DNA of 64,000 bases from contig CALZGM010000008.1 in assembly GCA_945787015.1 (NCBI GenBank), forward strand, positions 40,053 through 104,052, given 5' to 3'. Position numbers and translations under genes: made by a program. Below are positions 31,947 to 41,923 of this stretch, one piece after another (within the stretch, counting starts at the first letter, position 1; every line of letters begins with the position of its first letter). The DNA comes from an uncultured Roseburia sp. GTDB lineage: Bacteria > Bacillota > Clostridia > Lachnospirales > Lachnospiraceae. The notes under the pieces are model-generated. The model did no database searches, was not told the DNA's origin, and saw only the letters and a program-made list of their open reading frames with translations.

Positions 31947-34740
31947 TTTGCAAATTACTGAAAATATGGTGAGAATGAAACTCAGAGCAGATATTGGAGA
32001 TGACAATCCGACTGAAGAAGATATTAAAAAAGCTATAGAAGATATATCATTACTTTTGCCTATGACAGACGCGGAAAAGGAATATATTGAAAAACTTTTA
32101 CAGGCAAGCTATAAAGTGAGGATGGATTTGGGTGATAAGGTTATCAATCCTGCAACATATCATCCATGGTTGGCGAGCAGTAAAGCAAAAATAGACTTTT
32201 ATTATTGGAATAGATATTGTAAGTATCTTGAATTAGACCAGGGATGGACTTCTGAAGTTATAGAAGCATTAGGTGCAGTTAGTGATGATATCCTCGATTT
32301 GTGTGGGAATCCAAATGAGGAGGGAGTCTGGAAAAGAAAAGGTTTAGTACTGGGAGATATTCAATCAGGAAAGACATCCAATTATTTGGCTTTGTGTAAT
32401 AAGGCAGCAGACGCTGGATATAAAATTATTATTTTATTGACAGGCACAATCGAAAGTTTGCGTAAGCAGACACAAGAACGTGTTGATGCAGGCTTTGTAG
32501 GGCTAAATAGTAGAAATGTGTTAAAAAAGAACCCTGAGAAAAAGTTTATAGGGGTTGGTAGTATTGATAGTAATAGGACTGCATTACCATTTACAGATAT
32601 AATTTCTGATTTTAATTCTGCAAAATTGCAGTCTCTTAATTTTACTATTAAAGGTATGCCGGAACCGGTTATTCTTGTCCTTAAGAAGAATAAAAGTGTT
32701 TTGGAGAACTTGGCAACATGGCTAAGCACAAGAAATACTTCAAAAATAGGTGCTAAAATTGATTTGCCACTCTTGCTCATAGATGATGAGGCGGATAATG
32801 CATCTGTAAATACGAATAAACCGGACAAATCACCAACAGCAATAAATAATGCAATTGTAGAAGTATTAAAATTATTTAATCGCTCTTCATACGTGGCTGT
32901 TACGGCAACGCCATTTGCAAATATATTTATAGACCCGGATTTAGATAAAGGAGCCGATGAATTTAACTTATTTCCAAGTGATTTTATTTATGCGTTATCG
33001 GCACCAACAAATTATATAGGTGCAAGTAAAATCTTTCCAGAGGATGGGGAATATGCTGATTCGCTAGAACCAATAGACGATGTAGTAATTGATGTGAATA
33101 ATAGTACATATGTCTTTAGATCAAAAGCAAAATCTAATCACGTTGTCCCATATCTTCCGAATAGCCTAAAAAAAGCAATAAAGTACTTTTTGCTGACGAA
33201 TGCGGTTATGGATTTAAAGGGAAGTACAAACTCCCATCGTTCTATGCTTATTAATGTTAGTCAATTCGTTAATGTGCAAAATCAAGTATATGATTTAGTA
33301 CTTGCTTATTTGAAAAAATTGCAAACTAAGATTCAGTCATACAGTAAATTAGGACTAGAAGATGCACTTAAGTGCCTTGAAATAGAGGAGCTTTTTTCTG
33401 TATGGGATGAATTTGATATGGAAGCCAAAACGGGCTATAAAAAGGAAGTTATATTAGAGGCTTTGTATGAGGCGTCTGCTCCGATTCAAGTTAGACTTGT
33501 GAACCAAAAGTCCAAGGAAAAGGGAGTAGAGAGACTGGATTATGAGCCATATAAAGAGACTGGGTTGCGAGTTATTGCTGTGGGAGGAAATAGCTTATCA
33601 CGAGGATTAACATTGGAGGGGCTGAGTGTTAGTTATTTTGATAGAAATTCTCAGATGTATGATACTTTAATGCAGATGGGACGTTGGTTTGGATACAGAA
33701 AAGGTTATGAGAACTTATTTAAGATATGGATGGAACCAACAGCTATGAGTTGGTATCAATATATATCGGAAGCTACAACTGAATTAAGAAATGAAATAAT
33801 TGAGATGCGCCGTGTTGGCTTAACTCCGAAAGACTTCGGATTAAAGGTTCAACAGAATATGGTAGCCTTATTTGTTACTGCGCGTAGTAAGATGAGAGCA
33901 ACGACTACAGTTGAACAATGGATATCTTTAGCGGCAGAAGTAGTGGAAACACCTAGGCTGATAGCGAATAAGGAAAAATGTTTACAGATTAATTTAAATA
34001 CTACAAATGAACTTCTGGCTCAGATAGAGGCAGAAGGTAGTCATTATCTGCCAGAATACAACTTTACTAATAATAGAGTGGTGTACACAGGCGTTGATAA
34101 GGATTTAATTGCAAAATATATAGGGGCGTTTGTGTCACATCCGCGACATATTCCGTTTAATGCGCGAGATTTATCGGAGCACATACAGAATTCTTTGGAA
34201 TATCCGAAATGGACTGTTGCGGTTATTGGAGGAAGTGGAAACGAATTAGAACAGGAATATTTTGACGGAGAGATATTGAAAAGAGGAATCCATTATTCGA
34301 GTAGAATTATGCAAATGGATGAGAACTGTCTCTTGATTTATGGACAAAGAGCAAGAGTTGGTGTTCCGGGGGCAACAAAGTTTGGATTGACAAAGTCTCA
34401 AATGGAAGATGTCAAAAAGGATTTTGAGAGCAAAGAGGAGAATTCCGGAAAAATGACGATTCCTGATAAACCATATCTCCGCATGAAAAGGGAACCTGTA
34501 CTGCTTATATATCTTATTAAGATAGATAAAGAAGTAAGTAAAGGTAAACGAGTTAATAATTCAGACAAAGAATCAATAGAGCTTGTAGGCGATATGCCAG
34601 TTGTTGGTTTGGGCTTGGGATTCCCTGGTGCTTATGAAGGTGCAGCAAGTGAGAGTACAAAGGTAAAATATGTTCTTAATAGAATAAGCGAAAGAGATAT
34701 GCTCAACTTTGAGGAGGATACAGAGGATGAGGACGAGTGA
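31939..34740 (+). CDS. Z1-domain SF2-like ATPase
   Basis: A 933-residue helicase-fold ATPase with Walker A GDIQSGKTSN (139-148), Walker B LLIDDEADNAS (280-290), TATPFANIF (322-330) and an arginine-finger motif MGRWFGYRKG near residue 575; the Z1 domain occupies the middle, including GGNSLSRGLTLEGL. Z1 proteins are the constant partner of GHKL/MORC ATPases in restriction loci and are thought to translocate on DNA. ATG overlaps the GHKL gene end; the PD-(D/E)XK gene begins inside its last codons. Confidence 0.85.
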   Translation: MADLQITENMVRMKLRADIGDDNPTEEDIKKAIEDISLLLPMTDAEKEYIEKLLQASYKVRMDLGDKVINPATYHPWLASSKAKIDFYYWNRYCKYLELDQGWTSEVIEALGAVSDDILDLCGNPNEEGVWKRKGLVLGDIQSGKTSNYLALCNKAADAGYKIIILLTGTIESLRKQTQERVDAGFVGLNSRNVLKKNPEKKFIGVGSIDSNRTALPFTDIISDFNSAKLQSLNFTIKGMPEPVILVLKKNKSVLENLATWLSTRNTSKIGAKIDLPLLLIDDEADNASVNTNKPDKSPTAINNAIVEVLKLFNRSSYVAVTATPFANIFIDPDLDKGADEFNLFPSDFIYALSAPTNYIGASKIFPEDGEYADSLEPIDDVVIDVNNSTYVFRSKAKSNHVVPYLPNSLKKAIKYFLLTNAVMDLKGSTNSHRSMLINVSQFVNVQNQVYDLVLAYLKKLQTKIQSYSKLGLEDALKCLEIEELFSVWDEFDMEAKTGYKKEVILEALYEASAPIQVRLVNQKSKEKGVERLDYEPYKETGLRVIAVGGNSLSRGLTLEGLSVSYFDRNSQMYDTLMQMGRWFGYRKGYENLFKIWMEPTAMSWYQYISEATTELRNEIIEMRRVGLTPKDFGLKVQQNMVALFVTARSKMRATTTVEQWISLAAEVVETPRLIANKEKCLQINLNTTNELLAQIEAEGSHYLPEYNFTNNRVVYTGVDKDLIAKYIGAFVSHPRHIPFNARDLSEHIQNSLEYPKWTVAVIGGSGNELEQEYFDGEILKRGIHYSSRIMQMDENCLLIYGQRARVGVPGATKFGLTKSQMEDVKKDFESKEENSGKMTIPDKPYLRMKREPVLLIYLIKIDKEVSKGKRVNNSDKESIELVGDMPVVGLGLGFPGAYEGAASESTKVKYVLNRISERDMLNFEEDTEDEDE

Positions 34741-35677
34741 TTTTAAGGATAGGTGGAATGAATTTAGGGGACAGAATGGTTTCCTTCAGAGATTAGACCC
34801 AAATCACCCATTAGACTTTTTTATAGGGATTAGTCATCAGGGGCATGATGAGTTAGTTCTTATGACAACTATAGAACCAGTTCAATTGAAATCGACACGT
34901 TCGTTGGAAGTTGAAAAGAATATTAGAAAAGACGGCAAATGGGCAACGCAAATTTGTTTGTTGGATGACAGGCAACAGGATATATTCGCACGATTCTGTA
35001 TGGATTTAGTTGAGTGTTCACAAACATCTAAGTCTGAAGCAGAAGGATTAAGTAACGTGGCAAAAAGATATTTAACGTGGCAACGTTTGTTCTCGTCCAT
35101 GCATGAAGGGCTGTCTATTAAGGAGTTAAAAGGACTAGTTGGTGAGATTTCATTTGCTAGATATTTAATTGAAAACCAAAAATATAGTAAAGATGATGTG
35201 ATGGAAGCTTGGCGTGGACCGGATTACGGAGACAGAGACTATGTTTTTCAAGATGTTTGGTATGAAGTTAAAGGGATATCTACAGGTAAAGACTATGTAA
35301 CAATTTCTTCTTTAAATCAGTTAGAGACAGAAAAGGGCGGATATCTGGTTGTTATAAGAGTTGACGAAACGTCAGCTACAGATGGAGAGGCTTTTAGTTT
35401 TAGGGCATATATAGAAGCATTTAGAGAATTATTGCAAGATGCTCCAAAAGCTGCCGACATGTTTGAAAAGAAATTACTTTCAGCCAAATATATAGATAAG
35501 AAGCAGTATGAAGAAATTTACTTTAGAATAAATGGAAAGGAATACTTTAGAGTGGATGAGACATTCCCGCGTTTGGTAACAGAGAATGTGTCTTCAGAAA
35601 TTTTAAGGGTTCAATACGATTTATCTATAGCGGGAATTCAACCATGGAAAACAAAAGAGGATGCGTTATGGAATTAA
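34727..35677 (+). CDS. PD-(D/E)XK motif endonuclease (PF14390-type)
   Basis: A 316-residue protein. E140 (GLVGEISFARYL), D171 (GDRDYVF) and E180-x-K182 (YEVKGIS) give a complete PD-(D/E)XK active site in a layout typical of the PF14390 family found beside Z1 ATPases. ATG 34,727 is 9 bases behind GAGGAGG and overlaps the Z1 gene; a TTG upstream would be inside the RBS. It is the likely DNA-cutting subunit of this restriction system. Confidence 0.85.
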   Translation: MRTSDFKDRWNEFRGQNGFLQRLDPNHPLDFFIGISHQGHDELVLMTTIEPVQLKSTRSLEVEKNIRKDGKWATQICLLDDRQQDIFARFCMDLVECSQTSKSEAEGLSNVAKRYLTWQRLFSSMHEGLSIKELKGLVGEISFARYLIENQKYSKDDVMEAWRGPDYGDRDYVFQDVWYEVKGISTGKDYVTISSLNQLETEKGGYLVVIRVDETSATDGEAFSFRAYIEAFRELLQDAPKAADMFEKKLLSAKYIDKKQYEEIYFRINGKEYFRVDETFPRLVTENVSSEILRVQYDLSIAGIQPWKTKEDALWN

Positions 35678-37755
35678 ACGAATATCGTAAGGATTATTTG
35701 GAAAATGTGAAAATGCTTGCTGCTGCAGAAAATGAAGGTACGGTAGCAACGTTTGTAAATACGGTTTTAGCTGATTTACAAGAATTAAATGTTATTACAG
35801 ATTTTGAAAGTTGTTATTCGGTTGGAAAGTATGGTAGAAAAAGTTATCGTGTAGATGCATATTCATTTGACGATTATGATTATTCAATGTCTGTTTTTAT
35901 AGCAGATTATAGCGGGGCGAATGAAGAAGAAACACTTACACGAACGGATGCTATGACACTGTTTGAGAAAGTATATACATTTTTGGACGGTTGCATAAAT
36001 GGAAATTTCCGAAATGAGATAGAGATAAGTACTCCAGTATATGATTTAGTGGAAAGAATTGTACATTTAGAGAAAAGTGTTCGAAAGTATCGTTTCTTTA
36101 TTGTGACAGACAAGGTCATGAGTGGTAAAATTGCGTCTTTTGATTTTGGTAAAATTGGAGACGTTAATATTGAATATAATATATGGGATATGCAACGCCT
36201 TCATAGAGTAATGAGTACTGGAGATGGACATGAACCGGTAGAAATTATGTTTAAGGATTTCAATATAAAGGGGCTACCATGCCTTGAAGCAAGTGATGTT
36301 TCGACTGACGACGTAAAATGTCTATTGTGTGTGATTCCAGGTCAAATACTTGCGGATCTTTATGATACATATGGAAGTACATTGCTTGAAGGAAATGTAC
36401 GCTCATTTTTATCAACAAAAGGTGCAGTAAATAAGAATATTCGAAAAACAATTCTTGAAGCAGATGGCGAAAGCAAGAGAATGTTTTTTGCTTATAATAA
36501 TGGAATCTCTGCAACAGCAACTAGCGTAGAAACCTGTGAGGAGAATGCGGGGACATATATTACATCGATAAATAATTTGCAGATTGTAAATGGTGGGCAA
36601 ACAACAGCATCGTTATCGAATACTAGATTTAAAGACAAGGCTGATTTGTCAGGTATATTTGTACAGATGAAACTTACGGTTATTCCAGACCATGATCAAG
36701 CGCAGTTACTGATTCCTAAGATTTCGAGAGGGTCTAATAGTCAAAATAAGGTATCAGATGCGGATTTCTTTTCAAATCATGAATTTAATGTAAGAATGCA
36801 GCAGATATCGAGAAGAATGTATGCTCCAGCAGTAAATGGCCTTCAGTACGAAACGCATTGGTTTTTTGAGAGATCAAGAGGCCAGTATGATCAAGAGCAA
36901 AGTAAAATGACTCAATCTGAAAAGAAAAAATATCAGATGCAAAATCCTAAAGAACAAAAAATAACAAAAACAGATTTTGCGAAATATCAAAACACTTGGA
37001 GGGAGTATCCATATTTTGTAAGTATGGGAGCGCAGAAAAATTTCACCCGTTTCGCAAACTATATTGTTGATGAGTGGAATAAAGATGATGCTCAATTTAA
37101 TGAACAGTATTTTAGAGATACAGTTGCTATAGCAATTATGTTCAAGTGTATAGATAAGCTTGTGCCACAACAAGATTGGTATGACAAGGGATATAAAGCA
37201 AATATTGTCGTATATTCATTGGCACTATTTAATTACTTAATTAAAAAGCAATATCCAGAATGTTCATTGAATATGAGATATATATGGGATAAGCAAAAAG
37301 TTCCAGAGTGTATGTACAATGAATTTGTGAAGTTATCAAAGTTTGTATTCGATCATATTACGGATGAGAGTAGACCTATTACAAATGTTACAGAGTGGTG
37401 TAAGAAGGAGCAGTGCTGGATTACCCTAAAAGCGAGAGAATATATTTTAGACAGTAAAATTACAGAATTCCTATTGACAAGAGATGAACAAAAAAAGGAA
37501 AGAGCGACAGGAAGACGTGAACATGCAATTGTAAATGGAATTCAAGTGCAAGCAGAAGTAGTTAAAAAGGGTCAAGAATACTGGGAGGCAGCTTTGAGAT
37601 GGGGAAAAGAGAGAAAACTCCTTACAGATATTGATATAAGTTTTTTAACTGCTGCAACAAAAATGAATTTTGGAAGAATTCCATCAGAGAAGCAGTGTCA
37701 AAGAATTGTAAATATAGAAGCGAAGCTGTTAGATGAAGGATTTTCCGGAAAGTAG
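35668..37755 (+). CDS. AIPR-family (abortive infection phage resistance) protein
   Basis: A 695-residue protein with the AIPR signature regions: FAYNNGISATAT, INNLQIVNGGQTTASLSN and the downstream ISRGSNSQNKVSDADFFSNH. AIPR proteins (AbiPi-like) occur in restriction and abortive-infection loci; their biochemistry is poorly known. ATG 35,668 follows AGAGGATGC and lies in the end of the nuclease gene; an ATG at 35,644 would add 8 residues. Position within the operon suggests an accessory or regulatory part of the restriction complex. Confidence 0.8.
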   Translation: MELNEYRKDYLENVKMLAAAENEGTVATFVNTVLADLQELNVITDFESCYSVGKYGRKSYRVDAYSFDDYDYSMSVFIADYSGANEEETLTRTDAMTLFEKVYTFLDGCINGNFRNEIEISTPVYDLVERIVHLEKSVRKYRFFIVTDKVMSGKIASFDFGKIGDVNIEYNIWDMQRLHRVMSTGDGHEPVEIMFKDFNIKGLPCLEASDVSTDDVKCLLCVIPGQILADLYDTYGSTLLEGNVRSFLSTKGAVNKNIRKTILEADGESKRMFFAYNNGISATATSVETCEENAGTYITSINNLQIVNGGQTTASLSNTRFKDKADLSGIFVQMKLTVIPDHDQAQLLIPKISRGSNSQNKVSDADFFSNHEFNVRMQQISRRMYAPAVNGLQYETHWFFERSRGQYDQEQSKMTQSEKKKYQMQNPKEQKITKTDFAKYQNTWREYPYFVSMGAQKNFTRFANYIVDEWNKDDAQFNEQYFRDTVAIAIMFKCIDKLVPQQDWYDKGYKANIVVYSLALFNYLIKKQYPECSLNMRYIWDKQKVPECMYNEFVKLSKFVFDHITDESRPITNVTEWCKKEQCWITLKAREYILDSKITEFLLTRDEQKKERATGRREHAIVNGIQVQAEVVKKGQEYWEAALRWGKERKLLTDIDISFLTAATKMNFGRIPSEKQCQRIVNIEAKLLDEGFSGK

Positions 37756-37761
37756 GTAAAT

Positions 37762-38673
37762 ATGAAAGTGGCATCGTTGTTCTGCGGATGTGGCGGATTA
37801 GACCTTGGTTTTTTACATGCAGGTTATGACATTATATGGTCTAATGATATGGATAAATATGCAGTGCAGACATATAATGCGAATTTTAAACATGAAGCAA
37901 TTTGTGGAGATATAAATAATATTGATATTAATTCGATTCCGGCGCATGATGTATTAATTGGAGGATTTCCGTGCCAACCGTTTAGCAAAATGGGAAAAGA
38001 GAAAGGATTCGATGATGATAGAGGAACCCTGTTTTTTAGGGTGATGGAAATAATACAAAACCAAAAAGAAAGAGGTCATCAACCGAAAATTGTTGTTTTG
38101 GAAAATGTTAGAAATCTCCTACTTCACGACAAAAAAAAGACATTTAAAAGAATGAAAGAGGAATTAGAAGCATTAGGATATAATGTATTTGCTCAGCCGA
38201 TGAATAGTGCAGATTATGGTGTTCCACAGACTCGAAACAGAGTTTTCTTGGTATGTTTTCTGGAACACATTGATTATGTTTTTCCAGTCAAAGAGGAACT
38301 ACAAACAACATTACAAGATCTGCTTGAAGAGAATGTAGATGATAAATATTTTTTGTCTGAACGGATATTAAAAACAATATTATCCAATGGTACAGGTGGC
38401 TATTATTCTAAGTCGGAAATTGATTTGAAAATAGCAAGACCATTAACGGCAACTATGGCAAAAATGCATAGAGCGGGACAGGATAATTATGTGACACAAG
38501 CGAAAGGGATTAGAAGACTTACTCCACGTGAATGCGCAAGATTGCAGGGATTCCCAGATACTTTTACTATCCCAGTTTCTGATGCACAAGCATATAAACA
38601 ATTTGGAAATGCAGTAACAGTTAATGTGTCCTATGCTATAGCAAAAAGTATTTTAGAACAGGTGAAGAGATAG
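37762..38673 (+). CDS. C5-cytosine DNA methyltransferase (first)
   Basis: A 303-residue enzyme with SAM motif SLFCGCGGLDLGF (5-17), the catalytic GGFPCQPFS (C71), ENV (114-116), QTRNRVF (156-162) and GNAV at the end. The variable target-recognition region between motifs VIII and IX is only about 60 residues, so this is a compact enzyme. It modifies a cytosine in the host recognition site to protect it. Its start is 6 bases after the AIPR stop. Confidence 0.9.
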   Translation: MKVASLFCGCGGLDLGFLHAGYDIIWSNDMDKYAVQTYNANFKHEAICGDINNIDINSIPAHDVLIGGFPCQPFSKMGKEKGFDDDRGTLFFRVMEIIQNQKERGHQPKIVVLENVRNLLLHDKKKTFKRMKEELEALGYNVFAQPMNSADYGVPQTRNRVFLVCFLEHIDYVFPVKEELQTTLQDLLEENVDDKYFLSERILKTILSNGTGGYYSKSEIDLKIARPLTATMAKMHRAGQDNYVTQAKGIRRLTPRECARLQGFPDTFTIPVSDAQAYKQFGNAVTVNVSYAIAKSILEQVKR

Positions 38674-38675
38674 AC

Positions 38676-40094
38676 ATGAATATGGAATTTAAGGAAATAA
38701 GACGAATATCTTCATTGATTGGTCATAATGACAAAGCGGAAGATGCTTTTTTTGTGATGTCCAGGGTATGCGAAGCGACGGAAGATTTCTCTAGAAAAGT
38801 AAAAGCAGATATGTGGAATCAAGATTCACAGAAATGTCTTGACTATATGGGGTATGGATTGGGATGTTTGCGAAGTGCTTGCGAGAGAAATGAATGCCAG
38901 ACTTGTGTAGTGAATAAGTGGTGTAATCATTATAGAAATACTGTACAAAGCAAGGAATATGAGAAGGTAGCACTTACATTTGCGGATTTTTTCTGTGGTG
39001 CAGGTGGTTTGTCTTGGGGATTTCACAGAGCTGGCTATAAAATGAGTCTTGCAAATGATATTCAGCAATGCTGCATTGATACTATTTCGCTAAATCATCC
39101 AGAAGTTCCAGAGAAACATATAATTGCTGGTGATATCGAGGAAGTATTGAGTGAAATTGAAAAAGCATCTAGATACAATGTGGTAGATGTTGTTATTGGA
39201 GGACCTCCATGTCAAGGATTTAGTATGGCAAATCGCCAAAGAATTATAGATGATCCAAGAAATCACTTGTACAAAAGCTTTATTAAAGCTATTAAACTTT
39301 TACAGCCTAAATTTTTTGTTATGGAAAATGTTAGGGGAATGCTAAATGTGAAAGAACAGATAGTGCAGAATTTTGAGGAAATTGGGTATAGTGCATCTGC
39401 TCATATACTAAATGCTAAGGATTATGGAGTTCCACAAAATAGAGAGAGAGTTATTTTTATTGGAAATCGAATGGGTATTGACAACGAAATGGTTTTTGAA
39501 CTGATTTTTAGACAAGGAGCTTCTTGCGAAAGAAGTATATTAGCAGACGCGCTTACATTGCCCAAATTACAGGCTAAAAACATTCCCAATAATACAGAAG
39601 TAGAAGATGATTTATCAGGATATTCTATAGCGATAAATAATAGCAACATGGATTCCCATTATTTAAAATTGATTAATGAGCAAAGAAGGATACATTTTTT
39701 GTTTAATCACAAGGCGAGATATAATAATAAAAGAGATATAGAAATATTTTCAAGGCTAATGCCAGGAGATAATTCTGCAGATCCTAAAATTGCTGATATA
39801 ATGCCTTATAAACGAAGAGAGAAGATTTTTAAAGATAAATATTTTAAACTCGAACCAAATAAACCGTGTAAAACAATTACTGCTCACATGAAATATGATT
39901 GTAATATGTATATTCATCCTTTTGAGGCTAGAGGGTTGACGCCTAGAGAAGCAGCTCGTATTCAATCTTTTCCAGATGATTACTATTTTAGAGGGTCATA
40001 TACAAAAACATATATGCAGGTAGGAAATTCAGTTCCTCCGTTGTTAAGTGAGATTATAGCTAAATCAATATATGAAGTATTGTATAGGAGGTAA
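38676..40094 (+). CDS. C5-cytosine DNA methyltransferase (second) with N-terminal cysteine cluster
   Basis: A 472-residue enzyme whose catalytic part starts at residue ~100: ADFFCGAGGLSWGF, GGPPCQGFS (C179), MENV, QNRERVIF and GNSVPP. The ~95-residue N-terminal extension contains C64, C69, C74, C77 and C83; the last three have the C-x2-C-x5-C spacing of the iron-sulfur loop of endonuclease III/MutY, preceded by Cys at x4 instead of x6. It may bind a [4Fe-4S] cluster or zinc. It begins three bases after the first methylase, so the two probably modify the two strands of an asymmetric site or two sites. Confidence 0.85.
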   Translation: MNMEFKEIRRISSLIGHNDKAEDAFFVMSRVCEATEDFSRKVKADMWNQDSQKCLDYMGYGLGCLRSACERNECQTCVVNKWCNHYRNTVQSKEYEKVALTFADFFCGAGGLSWGFHRAGYKMSLANDIQQCCIDTISLNHPEVPEKHIIAGDIEEVLSEIEKASRYNVVDVVIGGPPCQGFSMANRQRIIDDPRNHLYKSFIKAIKLLQPKFFVMENVRGMLNVKEQIVQNFEEIGYSASAHILNAKDYGVPQNRERVIFIGNRMGIDNEMVFELIFRQGASCERSILADALTLPKLQAKNIPNNTEVEDDLSGYSIAINNSNMDSHYLKLINEQRRIHFLFNHKARYNNKRDIEIFSRLMPGDNSADPKIADIMPYKRREKIFKDKYFKLEPNKPCKTITAHMKYDCNMYIHPFEARGLTPREAARIQSFPDDYYFRGSYTKTYMQVGNSVPPLLSEIIAKSIYEVLYRR

Positions 40095-40097
40095 AAT

Positions 40098-40712
40098 ATG
40101 GCGGCGCATGATATGCTATTAGAATTAGTTCGAGACTATTTTATTGATATAGGTTTTTCGGCTCTATTTATTGAAGATTATTTTTCAGAAAAAAACTTTA
40201 AGGAATTGATATCCATTAGATTAGCAAATGCAAATGTAATGATTAGGAATAAGACAGACAGGTCAAGTCATCAGACACACATTGCGATAACGGGAGAAGC
40301 CATAGATTTCTTCTATAATCAAGCAGATTTTATTCAAATGGATAATAAAGTAGTTGAGAAAAGAAAAGTATACGTGACGGAAAGCAATTTGGCTGCATTA
40401 ATGGAGCAAAACATTATGGTTAGCGATGTAGATCGTTTGGATCGTTTGGGCGGATATGTAACACTTGGTAAACGAACACAAAAACAAGTTCAGTTATCAA
40501 AGCGAAATTCTGAGAATTCGGAGTGTTTTAACACATTAAGATTAGGGTTATATGAGAATGATTTGCTTATTATGTTAAAATATCGAAATGAAGAAGGTAT
40601 GCTAGCCATTGGCATTCCACAAACATTTTATTTAGACTATATTCCTAATTATGCAAACAAATATGAAACGAATACATATTTAAGAATTCCGATGCAAAAT
40701 ATTCAGGGTTAA
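40098..40712 (+). CDS. Unknown protein behind the two methylases
   Basis: A 204-residue protein, ATG three bases after the second methylase stop with an AGGAGG overlapping it. It shows a mixed alpha/beta pattern, no recognised motif and no membrane segment. Position suggests a type II-like endonuclease or specificity protein, but no catalytic signature (for example PD-D/E-x-K or HNH) is visible, so I leave it unassigned. Confidence 0.6.
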   Translation: MAAHDMLLELVRDYFIDIGFSALFIEDYFSEKNFKELISIRLANANVMIRNKTDRSSHQTHIAITGEAIDFFYNQADFIQMDNKVVEKRKVYVTESNLAALMEQNIMVSDVDRLDRLGGYVTLGKRTQKQVQLSKRNSENSECFNTLRLGLYENDLLIMLKYRNEEGMLAIGIPQTFYLDYIPNYANKYETNTYLRIPMQNIQG

Positions 40713-40736
40713 TGTTAACCTGGAGGTAAAGAGGTT

Positions 40737-40946
40737 ATGACAATTTCAGAACAAATAAAAGTACTATGTGTACGTCAAAATATTAGTCAAGCAGAATTGG
40801 CCAGACGACTTGGCACAACACCGCAAAATTTCAGTGCGAAGTTAAAGAGAGAGAGTTTTACAGTGGCTGAAATAGAACAAATTGCAAATGTGACGGGAGT
40901 AACATTTGAGAGAACATTTATACTGGAAAACGGTGATGAAATATAG
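40737..40946 (+). CDS. Small Cro/C-protein-like HTH regulator
   Basis: A 69-residue protein that is almost entirely a Cro/C1 HTH (SQAELARRLGTTPQNFSAKL at residues 18-37). Small single-domain HTH proteins beside methylases are typical restriction controllers (C proteins) that delay nuclease expression. ATG behind TGGAGGTAAAGAGG, 24 bases after the previous gene. Confidence 0.75.
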   Translation: MTISEQIKVLCVRQNISQAELARRLGTTPQNFSAKLKRESFTVAEIEQIANVTGVTFERTFILENGDEI

Positions 40947-41034
40947 AGAATACATGCAAGAAAAGTGAATTGAGATTTACTATGCTTTATGCTAAAATAC
41001 AGAAGGCAAGATATGTGTGAAAGGAGGCGCAAGA

Positions 41035-41908
41035 ATGTATTATTCACCACTAAGGTATCCGGGCGGTAAAGGCAAATTGGCTCCGTTTATGGAACTTATG
41101 ATTGATAAAATGGGATTAAGAGGCGGAACGTATATAGAGCCATTTGCAGGTGGGGCAGGTATTGCGCTTGAATTGCTAGATAAAGGAGTAGTTAACGAGA
41201 TCGTTATTAATGATTGGGATAAGGCGATTGCATCTTTCTGGCAAGCCGTTACGAGAGAACCGGATAGATTTATTGAGCAAATAAAGAGGACGCCTATCTC
41301 AGTTGATGAGTGGAAAAGGCAGAAAGAGATATATGAGAATAACAATAGTAAATGCAGTTTTGAATTGGGGTTTGCTGCGTTTTATTTGAATAGAACAAAC
41401 CGGTCTGGAATTATTAAAGGTGGAATAATTGGCGGAATGGAACAATGTGGGGATTGGGGGATTTCTGCTAGGTTTAATAAGGCAAATTTGATAAAAAGAA
41501 TTGAGCTAATAAAAAAACACAGAAAAAATATTCATGTGTACAATAAGGATGTTTTGAGCTTTATTACAAATTATTTACCTAAGTATGAGAGCAATGCTTT
41601 TGTGTATTTTGATCCTCCATATTTTAATAAGGGAAAAGAACTATATAAGAATTTCTTTTGCTATGAAGATCATGAGAATATAGAAAGATATATTTCAGAG
41701 CATGTTAGATGTAAGTGGATGATAACATATGATTATGCCGAAGAAATAACAAAAATATATGATGGATATGTAATGAGACAATTTGATTTGAATTATAGCG
41801 CTGGCACGGTTAGAAAAGCATCTGAATTGATGATATTCTTGGATGAAGATATATGCCCAACAGAGGAAGAGGTTAAAGGCATTAATATTAATTACAGAAA
41901 AATATCAT
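41035..41908 (+). CDS. Dam-type N6-adenine DNA methyltransferase (D12 class)
   Basis: A 291-residue methylase with PLRYPGGKGKL at the start, SAM motif YIEPFAGGAGIAL and catalytic DPPY (VYFDPPYFNKG), in the motif order of the D12/Dam (alpha) class. ATG 41,035 follows AAGGAGG; the upstream GTG-type start lies within the RBS. Placed 88 bases after the HTH gene and 13 bases before an OLD-type ATPase; a strand-specific adenine mark that the ATPase/TOPRIM protein reads would make sense but is inference. Confidence 0.85.
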
Positions 41909-41923
41909 AGAAGGGGTATACAG

